A DNA stretch of 39,579 nt from Planctomycetota bacterium (GCA_019456145.1 VRUL01000045.1:1-39579); one strand, 5' to 3'. Shown: positions 9,501 to 17,017, counted from the first letter of the stretch. The notes: generated by a model not told the origin, from the sequence alone. Numbers and translations are program-made.

Positions 9501-11700
9501 AACTGTTTATGGATCTCTATGGACAAACGGAAAGGTTGGCGGTGCATTGGAGTTTGACGGGGAGAATGACTATATTGAAATTCCTGATAGTGATGATTTT
9601 AACTTTGAAGAAAATGATTTTACAATAGAATTATGGGCTAATTTTGACCCAAGTTTAGAAAACTTATCTTTTTGGACACAAGCAGCAGATAAAGATAATA
9701 GAATTCAATTTCATTATGATAATCAAGAGATCGTGTTCCAAGATACTTCTAATGATATTGTTATATGTTCTATTAGCCAAGCCTGGACTCCTGAAAGTGA
9801 TACTTGGTATCATATTGCATTAATCAGGGGCTTTGGAGGAAATACTGATAATTGGACAATAACTATTAATGGAGAGCCTTTTGTAAGCAATATATGTGAT
9901 AATATTATTACAGATAGAAACGAACCAATAAATATTGGGAGAATGATGTCTGGTGCAGGTGCGGGTGAGGGCTATTGGGATTATAGCAAAGGGAAAATAG
10001 ATGAAGTAACAATCCACACCAGGGCCCTGACAGGGGAGGAAATAGGGGATATATACAATGGAACAAATCAAGACGGTATGATTGCCAGTTACGCATACGA
10101 TGCCCTATCATCGCGGGTATCGGCACGGTATGGCAATGGCACTAATGCAGAATACTATTATGATATGGCCGACAGATTGCTGGGTTTAGATAATCAAACT
10201 AATAGTGAAAATCTCAGCTATGATTATAGCTATGACAACGTAGGAAACAGGCTTACTAAACTGGAAAACAGTACTGATTTGCACAGCTACACCTACGATA
10301 ATATTTACCAGCTAACTAACGTCGATTACCCGGAGGATTCCTTCACTGATGATACGAGCTTTATCTACGACCAGGCAGGGAATCGTTGGCAGGTTATCGG
10401 CGGCGGCATCGGGCCGTATTATGCCACTAACATCCTCAACCAGTACACAAGTGCCGGTACTGTTTATTTTAGCTATGATGACAATGGCAATCTCACCGGT
10501 GATGGTACAGACAGCTATACTTATGATGCAGAAAACCGCTTAATGACTGCTAATGCTTCCGGTCTTTCGATAACTTATAGCTACGGTCCCTTAGGCAGGA
10601 GAATTTCCAAAACTGTCGGCGGCGAAACAACCTATTACATCTACGATGGTGACCAGGTTATTTGTGAATACGATGACGTAGGTTATCTAAGGAAAAAATT
10701 CCTTTACGGTGTCGGAATAGACGAAGTGGTAAGAATGAGCCAAGTCGGGCGAACAGCAGATATATCCGGTCCATCCGGTCCGCCCGATGAGATAGTGGAT
10801 ATTTATGATTTACGTAAAATGTCAGAAGCCTGGCTGAAAAATGAAGGAGACGCCGGGTTTAATGCGAATGCCGACCTGAACTACGATGAGAAAATAAATA
10901 ATACTGATTCTGATATTCTGTCTGCAAACTGGCTCTCTGACGCCCAGTTAAGTGAAGTATATTTCTACTATCATTACGATGGCCTTGGCTCTGTTATTGC
11001 GATCTCAGATTCCGTAGGCAGAGTTGTTGAGAAATACCAATATGCTGTCTATGGCAATCCGCGAATCCTGAATCAGAACAATAAGCAGCTAACAGATAGC
11101 AAATACGGCAATCCGTATATGTTCACCGGCCGAAGATTTGACACAGAAACCCGCCTGTATTACTATAGAGCAAGATATTATTCGACCGAAATCGGAAGAT
11201 TTCTACAGGTTGACCCAATCGGCTACACAGATGGGTTGAATTTATATGCTTACTGCGGCAATAATCCCGTTGTGTTGATTGATCCATTGGGCCTGACCGG
11301 TGAGCCAGTGATACTGAGCCGCGAGGAATTTGAGAACCGAATGGAACCTACCATAAGCGATATTTTGGAAAGGTCAGAATGGGGAGGTATGTGGTTTTGG
11401 AACTATTATATCATGGCTGACAGTAGCTTCCATGGTGACGCACAGACATATAATTATCTAGGGTATATTGCCGATGGAACCGAAGTCAATTATTACATCC
11501 AAGGGATACTTCAAGAGCACTACAATATTCCGACTTATAATGTGTTATTGCTCCCGTTCTTACACAATCTTGGTTCTTATGGGCATCTACCTACAGGGAA
11601 TGAATACTTTTTTACTGAACTCGGCCGTCAGGAATACGATTATTGGATAGATAAGGAAGCATCCAAGAATACAGCAGTAGAGATTAATAACGTGAAGTGA
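3550..11700 (+). CDS. Giant RHS/YD-repeat surface protein with transglutaminase-like, LamG and dockerin-like modules
   Basis: A 2716-residue secreted protein. Approximate residue order: signal peptide 1-35 (ATG 3550 chosen because the signal peptide starts here; a GTG at 3496 would add 18 unlikely residues); Gly-rich linker; transglutaminase-like domain 77-217 with GNSFDQSSLLISLL and WVKVNIDGTDYVFDP; RHS N-terminal signature near 670-730 (PIDMVTGSYLYEHADL, LGLGWTHNFD); LamG 1 at 875-1090; YD repeats; LamG 2 at 1522-1707; YD repeats; LamG 3 at 1960-2170; YD repeats; dockerin-like insert 2414-2465; RHS core 2474-2584 ending in the conserved YGNNPVVLIDPLGL; then a unique tip of about 130 residues. 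RHS proteins form a shell around a C-terminal toxin that is released after the core. The tip here matches no toxin family I know. The small membrane protein downstream is in the usual immunity-gene position. Confidence 0.9.
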   Translation: MKDRLKLKFPSVIRIAFFTIIFSVVGFTSAAEAVQPGWKMVSADPISPEEARTYFEQLGGGGGAGGATGSGQTHPEITELARGLKFDPDLMYKFVHDHIEYTPYFGDLKGAYMTLMDRSGNSFDQSSLLISLLKEAEGEPDAPYTIQNPRYVYGNISLSFDDTDAWLGVSDPYALERLIASAGIPCTVYLNSITMDFLWVKVNIDGTDYVFDPSFKSHSFKSGINLATEMGYDQTSFLNNAKSGAVITTDSVRNINKANIASDLATYGTNLIDYIKTNDPGATLDDIIGGKNIIPASEVPIRQTYLPYELSTPSPLEWPNILDGYKTTLQIEYRGIDVTTFSSDIYGRRLTIFYNSLEQPELRLDGELLETGIGLDSDITLTVNHPYPGNDGTGTYCDQSRTFSIAEGGSYFIVNGWGNIGTKVIEKHRMILEQRIYAGDDVASEPVLGESLTILGLTWLAECSKIDQLSDQIANTHTINHHSLGVVGQKEGCYIDMPMGLVSLISLTNDTSKEIPVFFASGGHGSAFEWGVVRQLQPDRDAVSTVKLLDMANDRSTYDRIFEATTANWENSIKPLLQDYDSTELSNIQPYIDRGDRVILPEYGDLGEGAWKGMGFLAIGFNENSLGFIISGGYNGGYSTVQAPLSIPEFYASTIVDPVDLSSDSHFQSEEPIDMVTGSYLYEHADLAIGSGDNPLSLELKRSYNSKNRLNDGPLGLGWTHNFDITAKVSSDGFQSMGGDSPIDAAASIVQTYINIDLLCSDKLITNLMITTLSQRWLMDQMIDNIVTIKQPGNSMQFVKLPDGTYNPPPGRADELILNNPGPDEYFSLKGKQGNITEFNAEGLISNWSDPHDNEVTFQYEPYEIPGDYDYLNGYLVSHWALDESSGTTAYDSVNSINGTLYGDSTWITNGRFGGALELDGDYDYIEVPHNSSLAPAASDEQFTLSCWAKRDNPMRPYDGGVGMCQELFSSFGNRTAYEIQFQYWAGEVRTQARIEGLTIIYPVENPDTDWHMWSLTVDKVPDEKFALHMDGIEVVSGIYQSNIYYQSWPLYIGGSPDDSPDGPIDLDGSIDDVMFFDEVLTEEDLIGLYLGQHLSTTAYKLKEVSNNFGRTLTFAYGIDESHITSVTDSASPSRSVVFGYDPTKWNLTTVTNVENFNTTFEYDATNDGQLTKIFYPTDPVNPFVTNIYDDLGRVKKQTNANGYTYDYYYSYYRTEELEPLQTPPAEPPPPPPGGPPPPQRFSKVYYFNDYGSMVAEKDQLGREATYVYDGQQRLKRADYPTGNSTEYSYDGNHNITAIIKKPVQGSPEPDITEGFYYESHESASGRWFNQLKTHTDSAGKVTTYQYDYDSGGGEVGNLKEITYPAVYLPGGLGPFQPKTSFTYDTSSGQVLTETKKITDTDSTITKYEYDTPGHGGLKKTIVDHGGLSIVTEMDYDTVGNLKKVTDPRGNFTTYEYYSSRRLKKETAPAPFQYKTHYEYYPDGKPKLVKRQTEDPDIWQMTTYTYTPTGQKETVHGPIGPVAFDSVGDNHGTIYGAELTTGKVNGALEFDGNDDYIDVADDQSLDFGSDPFTFSAWIKLAGTGPRIILSKGNAGAGGKGVLFRIEANETARLIVTGDSEEVSAYSNNTLGTGIWYHVAATKSSAMTVYVNGDPGTPQNSPSGSINSSIPFRIGRWGSQIGLYFNGLMDEVMVFDRELLQAEIQQVRQNGVNGVNALTGFDPAEYPVSYWNFDDEGQVNLTRYEYDSLDRLWKTTDGEDNTTEQLYFPDGKPYKIVDAMNQDSVKHIYNPDGTLYSKSDAKGNTTIYEYDDHIRLKKTTYPDPSKYEELSYDSAGRLEEKRTRANDIITYSYDELNRLKTKTVPSMPDDSVTTYKYDLLSRQVEIVETIDGVDTIIYNEFDNAGGLKKVTYNYPSLDDKIIQYEYDAAGNRIELTYPDDGKCVRYHYDNLNRLVSIRSDDMIGYWNFDEGQGDIAHDVVGGNHGTVYGSLWTNGKVGGALEFDGENDYIEIPDSDDFNFEENDFTIELWANFDPSLENLSFWTQAADKDNRIQFHYDNQEIVFQDTSNDIVICSISQAWTPESDTWYHIALIRGFGGNTDNWTITINGEPFVSNICDNIITDRNEPINIGRMMSGAGAGEGYWDYSKGKIDEVTIHTRALTGEEIGDIYNGTNQDGMIASYAYDALSSRVSARYGNGTNAEYYYDMADRLLGLDNQTNSENLSYDYSYDNVGNRLTKLENSTDLHSYTYDNIYQLTNVDYPEDSFTDDTSFIYDQAGNRWQVIGGGIGPYYATNILNQYTSAGTVYFSYDDNGNLTGDGTDSYTYDAENRLMTANASGLSITYSYGPLGRRISKTVGGETTYYIYDGDQVICEYDDVGYLRKKFLYGVGIDEVVRMSQVGRTADISGPSGPPDEIVDIYDLRKMSEAWLKNEGDAGFNANADLNYDEKINNTDSDILSANWLSDAQLSEVYFYYHYDGLGSVIAISDSVGRVVEKYQYAVYGNPRILNQNNKQLTDSKYGNPYMFTGRRFDTETRLYYYRARYYSTEIGRFLQVDPIGYTDGLNLYAYCGNNPVVLIDPLGLTGEPVILSREEFENRMEPTISDILERSEWGGMWFWNYYIMADSSFHGDAQTYNYLGYIADGTEVNYYIQGILQEHYNIPTYNVLLLPFLHNLGSYGHLPTGNEYFFTELGRQEYDYWIDKEASKNTAVEINNVK

Positions 11701-11708
11701 GATTTTCT

Positions 11709-12323
11709 ATGAAGGATTCGAACAAAGTAGACAGCCATGTTTCACAAATAGCAAACACAATCCCAAGTTTCAACACGTCTGTGCAGGATAACAACCGGAC
11801 AACTGTGAAATTGTTGGCCAGTATCTCAGTATTCTTTTCTTTGTGCGGAACTATATTTTTGATTCTGGGCGCCAGTTTGCACGAACTCTATGGTGTCGCT
11901 AGTCCAGTTTTTTTTGTGGCTGCTGTTGTTCTCTTGGCCAAAAGACGAAAAGGGAAAACTGCACGGTCTACGTTTTATATAACAGCTTCGATAATCACAG
12001 GCTCTATCGGAATTTTTTTCTTGATACTTGGTCTACATGTACATCCTGTCTTAAAATATGGTAGTATTTTGCTGTATTTCTGTGCAGCTTTCGTTGTTTA
12101 TTGTTTTGTTATAATCATTGCCAGTGGAGAAATTGTTAGGATTTCAGGTATAGTGAAAGTAATTTTACTTCTTGTTTTTGCCATACTTTTTGCGAGAATT
12201 GCTGTTGTGACATTAGAAGGATTTCGCCGCAAAAGCAAGGAAGCTAATCTGGTTCAAGAGCAAACAAAACTGTCGATTCAAATAATTCAGGATAGTCAAG
12301 AACCAGTGCTCTCTGAAGAGTAA
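11709..12323 (+). CDS. Small multi-pass membrane protein, candidate RHS-tip immunity protein
   Basis: About 204 residues. The N-terminal 35 residues are polar, followed by four or five hydrophobic segments (for example LLASISVFFSLCGTIFLILG, SIITGSIGIFFLILGL, and VKVILLLVFAILFARIAVV) and an acidic C-terminal tail ending SEE. A GTG at 11697 overlaps the RHS stop codon, and ATG 11709 lies 8 bases after it; I prefer ATG, but either way the gene is tightly coupled to the RHS gene. Genes in this position behind an RHS toxin tip are commonly immunity proteins, and membrane immunity proteins counter toxins that act on membranes or in the periplasm. The sequence itself matches no immunity family I can name, so the role is inference from position. 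Confidence 0.65.
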   Translation: MKDSNKVDSHVSQIANTIPSFNTSVQDNNRTTVKLLASISVFFSLCGTIFLILGASLHELYGVASPVFFVAAVVLLAKRRKGKTARSTFYITASIITGSIGIFFLILGLHVHPVLKYGSILLYFCAAFVVYCFVIIIASGEIVRISGIVKVILLLVFAILFARIAVVTLEGFRRKSKEANLVQEQTKLSIQIIQDSQEPVLSEE

Positions 12324-12443
12324 AATTTATCTACAGAAGACGGTATATAAGAAGTTGCCTTTGAACGATGCACAAAAAACTAATTATGCTACCAAAATGG
12401 TCTCCTGAATGTGGTGGTTATTCCCAACAATTACAGCAGTATA

Positions 12444-12577
12444 GTAGTTGAGAAATACCAGTACGCCGTTTATGGCAATCCGCTAATCCTGAATCAGAAT
12501 AATAAGCAGCTAACAGAAAGCAAATACGGCAATCCGTATATGTTCACCGGCCAAAGATTTGACACCGAAACCCGCCT
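12444..12577 (+). pseudogene. Displaced RHS core fragment
   Basis: This 134-base stretch is a copy of bases 11023-11156 inside the RHS core (VVEKYQYAVYGNP through TGRRFDTETRL). I count 10 mismatches and no gap. The copy has no upstream RHS body and loses the following YYYRARYYS motif, running instead into an unrelated short tail. Such orphan core ends are known at RHS loci, where incoming tips replace the resident toxin by recombination within the conserved core and push the old end downstream. The original tip of this fragment appears lost. The flanking bases 12324-12443 and 12578-12660 hold nothing I recognise. Confidence 0.85.
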
Positions 12578-12675
12578 TAGAACATCAGGATTTGAGCAAA
12601 AACTCTTGACAAGCGAGACGAAATGAGATATTCTTATTCTGATAAGGAACAACCATTTTATTCGAGGAGAGTATA

Positions 12676-13284
12676 ATGAAGAGTGTAGCTCTTTTTGTCC
12701 TGGCATTTTTTGTCGGCTGCATCCTTTGTAGCACCTGCGAAGCAGTGCCGATACCGTTGGGCGAAATAAACGATGATAGTCGCGGTGGTGCGAACGTCAT
12801 AGCATCAGGATTGGTATTTTCCTGGTCCCCCGTGGATGAACCAAAATCTTTAGATTGGGGAGTTGTTACTTCTTCGGATGTTGGTAGGACTTTTACCCAA
12901 TCGGCCGTCACATCACCCAACTTCAATGTTTTTGCTTCTTTGCTGACCTCTGGAACAGACGACTTTCTCATGATCTGGCGTTCTTTTCCAGACATCGTTG
13001 GCGTAGGAGCTGGCACGGGAAAGCTGGAAAACCGATGGCTTAATAAGTTTATTCAAACTGAGTCTGTTGATTTTTATGGGTGGCAAGTAACTGAAATAAG
13101 CCTGACTGTGAACTCACTGACGATTGATACACCCGGTAACAATCCTAACGGTGATGGAATATGGACTGATTACGCTTATGATATAACATTCACAATACAC
13201 GGCATCCCCGAACCGGCTACACTATTTCTGCTTGCCTTCGGTATGGTGTTGGTGAGAAGGAAACAAGGACAGAGAGGAATATAG
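12676..13284 (+). CDS. PEP-CTERM sorting-domain protein
   Basis: A 202-residue exported protein. It has an N-terminal signal peptide (MKSVALFVLAFFVGC... through CEAVP) and a classical C-terminal PEP-CTERM signal: IPEPATL, a hydrophobic stretch (LFLLAFGMVLV), and a basic end (RRKQGQRG). PEP-CTERM tails are recognised by an exosortase that cuts the protein during export to the surface or extracellular matrix, usually in organisms that make exopolysaccharide. The body (about residues 25-175) has predicted beta-strand character but no domain I can name. A strong site, GAGGAGAG, lies upstream of the ATG. No exosortase gene is in this window, so the sorting enzyme must be elsewhere. Confidence 0.88.
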   Translation: MKSVALFVLAFFVGCILCSTCEAVPIPLGEINDDSRGGANVIASGLVFSWSPVDEPKSLDWGVVTSSDVGRTFTQSAVTSPNFNVFASLLTSGTDDFLMIWRSFPDIVGVGAGTGKLENRWLNKFIQTESVDFYGWQVTEISLTVNSLTIDTPGNNPNGDGIWTDYAYDITFTIHGIPEPATLFLLAFGMVLVRRKQGQRGI

Positions 13285-13574
13285 AGTATACTATTATATT
13301 TATTACGAATAATCCTTCCTCCAAGTTCTTCACACAAGATAAGTGGTTGTAAGCTGTTGTCACAAAACTGCTTGCCAAATCCCTGCAAAGCGGCAATGTG
13401 AACTGTATAAGTGGCACCATCCAGCTAAAACTTTTGAAAAGAATCCTGATTCCTTCGCAGCCGTATTCAAGACAGCAAATTAGTTCATATCTCGTAAGAA
13501 ATCTGAACGTTTCTGGTCTGAATAAAAACTAATTCCCAAGGATGTTTCAGGAATAGCTCCGTTTGCCCAAACAT

Positions 13575-14168
13575 TTAGCCGTCATATAACCCATTAACAC
13601 CGTTCTGCATGTCTTCAAAGCTGATGTCGACATACATGTTCGCTGTGGTAGCAGGGGATGCGTGGCCCAACTGCTTTTGAACCTGCCTTAAGTTCCCGGT
13701 CTTCTTCAACAAATGAACGGCTATTGTATGCCTTGCTGAATGAATTGACAACTCCTTTGGCAGGCCAGCCAACTTTATGGATCGCTTCCAGATTCGCTGC
13801 AGACCCTGAGCAGTCAATGGGCCTCTGCTGCCGACAAAGAGTGGACCTGTCTTGCGTTCCATTGAAGCGATATAATCCTTTAAGTGCTGGATAATGCCTT
13901 TGCCGATGGCCAGAGTCCCTTTGATCTTCTTCTTACGCTTTAGACGGGTCATCGATAGGCAGCCTCGTTTCAAATCCACATCCTTGATCTGAATGGCTGC
14001 AATTTCACTAACCCTGAGCCCGGTTGACAATGCCAAGTCAACTAACATCCAGGCGTGAACACCATTGATACGGCCAGCTTTCAGATCCGTGATTGCCCTG
14101 GCCTCTGTTACCGTCCGCAACTGCCTCACTTCCTTCATGTCCATATACTTGTTTCTGTCAATAACCAT
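13575..14168 (-). CDS. Tyrosine recombinase, catalytic domain only
   Basis: A 197-residue member of the phage integrase/XerCD family. Catalytic residues are visible: Arg52 (STGLRVSEI), a lysine in the beta-hairpin region near 78-84, His143-x-x-Arg146 (SIHSARHT), His169 (QLGHAS) and the nucleophile Tyr179 (NMYVDIS). The N-terminal SAM-like core-binding domain (about 90-100 residues) that normally clamps the other face of the DNA is missing; only some 25 residues precede the catalytic fold. GGAAGGA lies just before the ATG, so the short start seems real. A dif-like inverted repeat lies 20 bases upstream (14188-14217). The gene lies between the PEP-CTERM gene and the type I RM operon and may have brought in the region to its right. 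It may be active with a partner or be a reduced relic. Confidence 0.88.
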   Translation of the reverse strand: MVIDRNKYMDMKEVRQLRTVTEARAITDLKAGRINGVHAWMLVDLALSTGLRVSEIAAIQIKDVDLKRGCLSMTRLKRKKKIKGTLAIGKGIIQHLKDYIASMERKTGPLFVGSRGPLTAQGLQRIWKRSIKLAGLPKELSIHSARHTIAVHLLKKTGNLRQVQKQLGHASPATTANMYVDISFEDMQNGVNGLYDG

Positions 14169-14187
14169 TTCTCAGTCCTTCCATATT

Positions 14188-14217
14188 TTGTACATGTTAA
14201 TGTAATATTATGTACAA
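14188..14217. promoter_or_regulatory. Dif-like inverted repeat upstream of the recombinase gene
   Basis: TTGTACAT at 14188-14195 and ATGTACAA at 14210-14217 are perfect inverted repeats. Written as two 12-base arms around a 6-base centre (ATGTAA), the arms agree at 10 of 12 positions, which is the layout of Xer-type recombination sites. The right arm (TTATGTACAAT) agrees at 9 of 11 positions with the XerD arm of the E. coli dif site (TTATGTTAAAT); the left arm agrees poorly with the XerC arm. It could instead be an operator for the recombinase gene, which starts 20 bases away. Both readings are inference. Confidence 0.45.
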
Positions 14218-14222
14218 TATTA

Positions 14223-14590
14223 TGGCGGTTTTTGGGCTGTATTTCGGGTGTTGTCGGCCTTGGCTTACATATCGTGTCACCCAAAATCTGCTTGCTTTTC
14301 TTTGTCTGGGGTGTTAATTTTGAGTTTTTTAGAGGTTTGCATCGCATAGAGATTCTTTAGGAAATAGCGAAATGGCGGAAAAATTACCAGGCATTATAGA
14401 CAACAGGGGGGATAATAAGGTACTGCACGCCCTTCAATATTTTATTTGGAATATTTTGGGGCCTTTATTAGCACAAAATACGTTGTTGGGGTGGTATTCG
14501 GAGGAGAACCGACGTCTGGTCGGCTTTGCGTCCAGTATGAGCAAGCTTTTCGCGGATTAGAGACAACAAGATCAGAAACCGCTGACGTCC
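14223..14590. other. Intergenic stretch with no recognised gene
   Basis: Between the divergent end of the recombinase promoter region and the 3' end of hsdS I see only short frames without motifs. There is no clear terminator for the hsd operon here. Confidence 0.5.
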
Positions 14591-15868
14591 CTACAACTGG
14601 ACCTGGGCGGTGATCCAGTCAGCATTAGCCCCTTCCCATTCCGCGGTGAGTTCGCCAGTGAATGAACGAACCAGCAGGCCGTCAAACAGTTTTGTCGACT
14701 CTTCCAAACCTGTCATTAGATTTGACACAACAGTTGTATACTGCTGAATTGAGTCGATGAATTTTCTTTGAAGATCGGTCGGAGCCAACGGCAGTCTGAG
14801 TCCTTTTACATTCTGCTGATTGATGCTCACCATATTCACGGCTCGCCGACGAGCGCCAATCTCTTCAATCTGGTTCCGACAACTACGGGAGCAAAGAAAC
14901 GCAATGACATATTCAGCGAAGACCTTCGACGGATCGACCCGGAATCTCATGGTATTCGATTCAAAAACGACATCTTCAGTGACGCGTGGAATAAGAGCGC
15001 ACTTCCCGACGTACTTAACGCTATTAACCCTGTTGACCACGATATCCCCCGGATTGAGGCGATACTTCGATATTTCGTCAAGAGTGCATTCAAGACGCGA
15101 GAAATCATCAACGGAGGTCAGGGCACCAGCATAATAGTTTTTCGTTCGAACGATTCTGACCCCACTCCCATAGGCATCTTGGGGCTTGTACAAGCCATTC
15201 TGGGGGCCTTCTGAAATGACTTCTCCCAACGAGATAACAGGAAATCCTTTGGGATTTTGAATAGGGTCACCGAACATGTCGATGAAAATCGCTTGTATCG
15301 TAAGTTCGGCAAGAGTCATTGCCTCTTGTCGCTTGCGGTAAATCTCGTCGGCCTTTTGTAGAATCTGGACAATCCGCTCCTGGACGGGAAGTGGAGGAAC
15401 GCTTAGCTCTACCTCCTTAAGATCTGATAGTCGTAGTGAGGGGTAGTCGTTGTCCGGTGCAATACGCCGTGAGTCGACAGTGAGAGACCAGAAATAAAGA
15501 TACTCTGGCAATACCTGATCACTTGCGACTACAACCGCCAAATGTGAAGCCACATAAGCGGGGATTGCAGTCAAAACACGGTGGTTAAGGAACGTCGATG
15601 CTCCGCTTTTGGGAATCAACAAGGACTTTTCGGGCCATAGTTTCAGCCGCTTTGTCTCGACAGCCAAGTCGTTGACATAGTCTGTAGTCTCCGAGAGAGC
15701 TGGGTGGATGTGGAGCCGGCCAACATCTTGCGTCCGAATGAACGGATATGTGCCACCCTCAAAAAACTTGATGCCCTGGGGGGCGGGATTCCCCGCGCCC
15801 ACCAAAGCAATAACTTTCAGTTTGGCGGTTCTCCAACAGTTCTGCGCTTGTGCTTTCTTCTTGCTCAT
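14591..15868 (-). CDS. hsdS: Type I restriction-modification specificity subunit HsdS
   Basis: A protein of about 425 residues with the usual HsdS plan: two target-recognition domains, each followed by a conserved helical spacer. The first spacer is marked by VPPLPVQERIVQILQKADEIYRKRQEA and the second by LAPTDLQRKFIDSIQQY near the C-terminus. HsdS reads the bipartite DNA target and joins two HsdM and two HsdR subunits. I chose the ATG at 15868 because its first bases overlap the stop of the upstream PIN gene as ATGA, with GGAGGAG just ahead; an in-frame start at 15883 is less likely. Last gene of the operon. Both half-domains look intact, so the system may be active. Its recognition sequence cannot be predicted from sequence alone. 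Confidence 0.93.
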   Translation of the reverse strand: MSKKKAQAQNCWRTAKLKVIALVGAGNPAPQGIKFFEGGTYPFIRTQDVGRLHIHPALSETTDYVNDLAVETKRLKLWPEKSLLIPKSGASTFLNHRVLTAIPAYVASHLAVVVASDQVLPEYLYFWSLTVDSRRIAPDNDYPSLRLSDLKEVELSVPPLPVQERIVQILQKADEIYRKRQEAMTLAELTIQAIFIDMFGDPIQNPKGFPVISLGEVISEGPQNGLYKPQDAYGSGVRIVRTKNYYAGALTSVDDFSRLECTLDEISKYRLNPGDIVVNRVNSVKYVGKCALIPRVTEDVVFESNTMRFRVDPSKVFAEYVIAFLCSRSCRNQIEEIGARRRAVNMVSINQQNVKGLRLPLAPTDLQRKFIDSIQQYTTVVSNLMTGLEESTKLFDGLLVRSFTGELTAEWEGANADWITAQVQL

Positions 15869-17010
15869 CTCTCCTCCTTCCATCCGAGAGCATTCTTTGC
15901 CTGATCCAAGAAAGCAGCAGTTGTATTCGATCCCATTACTCGAGTTTTACCGTCTTCACAGAGGAACCAACTCGTCTGTGGCACACTTAGGAAGATGCGA
16001 AAGGTACGGAACAGGAAAAGGTATGCATTCCAAGCGTCAATCTCTTTCTGACGATCACTCTTTGAGTCAAAGCATGGTTGGGTAAGACGTGCCTTTTCGT
16101 GTACCAAGGATGTGAAACAAAAAACGCGAACAGAATTGCCCTTGTTTGCACATCGACCGGTGCGTTGAGAATAGCCAAGGTGTTGGTGCAGACGTTTCAA
16201 TATCTGTTTGACGGATCTGGCTTGTGCCAAGCTTTTATGCCAGAAAAGGACTTCGCGAGTTTCGATCTTGTGGCCATTCCTACCTGTGAGAACAAAAAAT
16301 ATGCAGGGTTCGTTTAGGGCTGCGGCAACTGTATGTGCATCTTTTAAGATTCGCTGCCACTTCGCTGTTGGATGTGGCCTGATCGAACCGAGTTCCAATG
16401 TTGCCAGTGAGAAGCGGCCCGGGAGGCCCTTACCGGTGCCAATCGTGCGGACAGGACCGGCAGGGGTAAGGCATGACGAAGGGAACTGGCTATTCATCCA
16501 CTCCATCGCTAGGTCTTTAAGATAAATACAGTTTTCGCCCGGCAGTGCTTCGGCAAGTCGCCGATCATTTGTTACAAAAACGGTATGGCCATTATGAAGA
16601 CTTGTGGCCCCTATGAGGGAATCAGGTGTAGAAAGAACTATCTTATCACCTGGCAGAAAAGTCCCCCGCAGCCTGCCAGCAGCTCGAGCAATGTCACTAT
16701 CCACATCAAGAACTTGGAAGTGGCGGTCCATGATCGCGAGGAAGTACAGTTCCGGATCGTAACCGGTATTATGACGATCATTAAAATGGACGTGGGCCAG
16801 AAGTTCAGAGATAACAACGGTACTGACATAAAGTTGAATCAGCCCTTCCACTCCTGCTTGGAAGATCGGATCAAGGCAGTCGGCCCAAGGCTGGAGGGGA
16901 GGATTATTAATATAGTACTGCACACAGCAAGTATCCAGGGCAACCTTGGGTGTTACGGCTGCCGCATCCGGCTGAGTCACTTCCTGTATACGTTCTGTTG
17001 CCGTTGGCAT
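15865..17010 (-). CDS. PIN-domain nuclease with unknown C-terminal domain, embedded in the hsd operon
   Basis: A 381-residue protein. Residues about 22-165 form a PIN domain with all expected acidic positions: Asp26 (VALDTCC), Glu69 (VVISELL), Asp130 (TPDSLIGATS) and Asp149 (VFVTNDRRL). PIN enzymes are Mg-dependent ribonucleases, best known as VapC toxins. Residues about 195-375 form a second domain that I do not recognise. The gene sits 7 bases after hsdM and overlaps hsdS by 4 bases (ATGA), so it is made together with the modification subunits. Type I RM operons are known to carry an RNase as a back-up weapon (the PrrC anticodon nuclease); a PIN enzyme in this slot would be a parallel solution. 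No VapB-like antitoxin gene is adjacent, so the Hsd complex or the C-terminal domain may hold it in check. The PIN call is firm; the role is inference. Confidence 0.87.
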   Translation of the reverse strand: MPTATERIQEVTQPDAAAVTPKVALDTCCVQYYINNPPLQPWADCLDPIFQAGVEGLIQLYVSTVVISELLAHVHFNDRHNTGYDPELYFLAIMDRHFQVLDVDSDIARAAGRLRGTFLPGDKIVLSTPDSLIGATSLHNGHTVFVTNDRRLAEALPGENCIYLKDLAMEWMNSQFPSSCLTPAGPVRTIGTGKGLPGRFSLATLELGSIRPHPTAKWQRILKDAHTVAAALNEPCIFFVLTGRNGHKIETREVLFWHKSLAQARSVKQILKRLHQHLGYSQRTGRCANKGNSVRVFCFTSLVHEKARLTQPCFDSKSDRQKEIDAWNAYLFLFRTFRIFLSVPQTSWFLCEDGKTRVMGSNTTAAFLDQAKNALGWKEER

Positions 17011-17017
17011 ATGCAGT

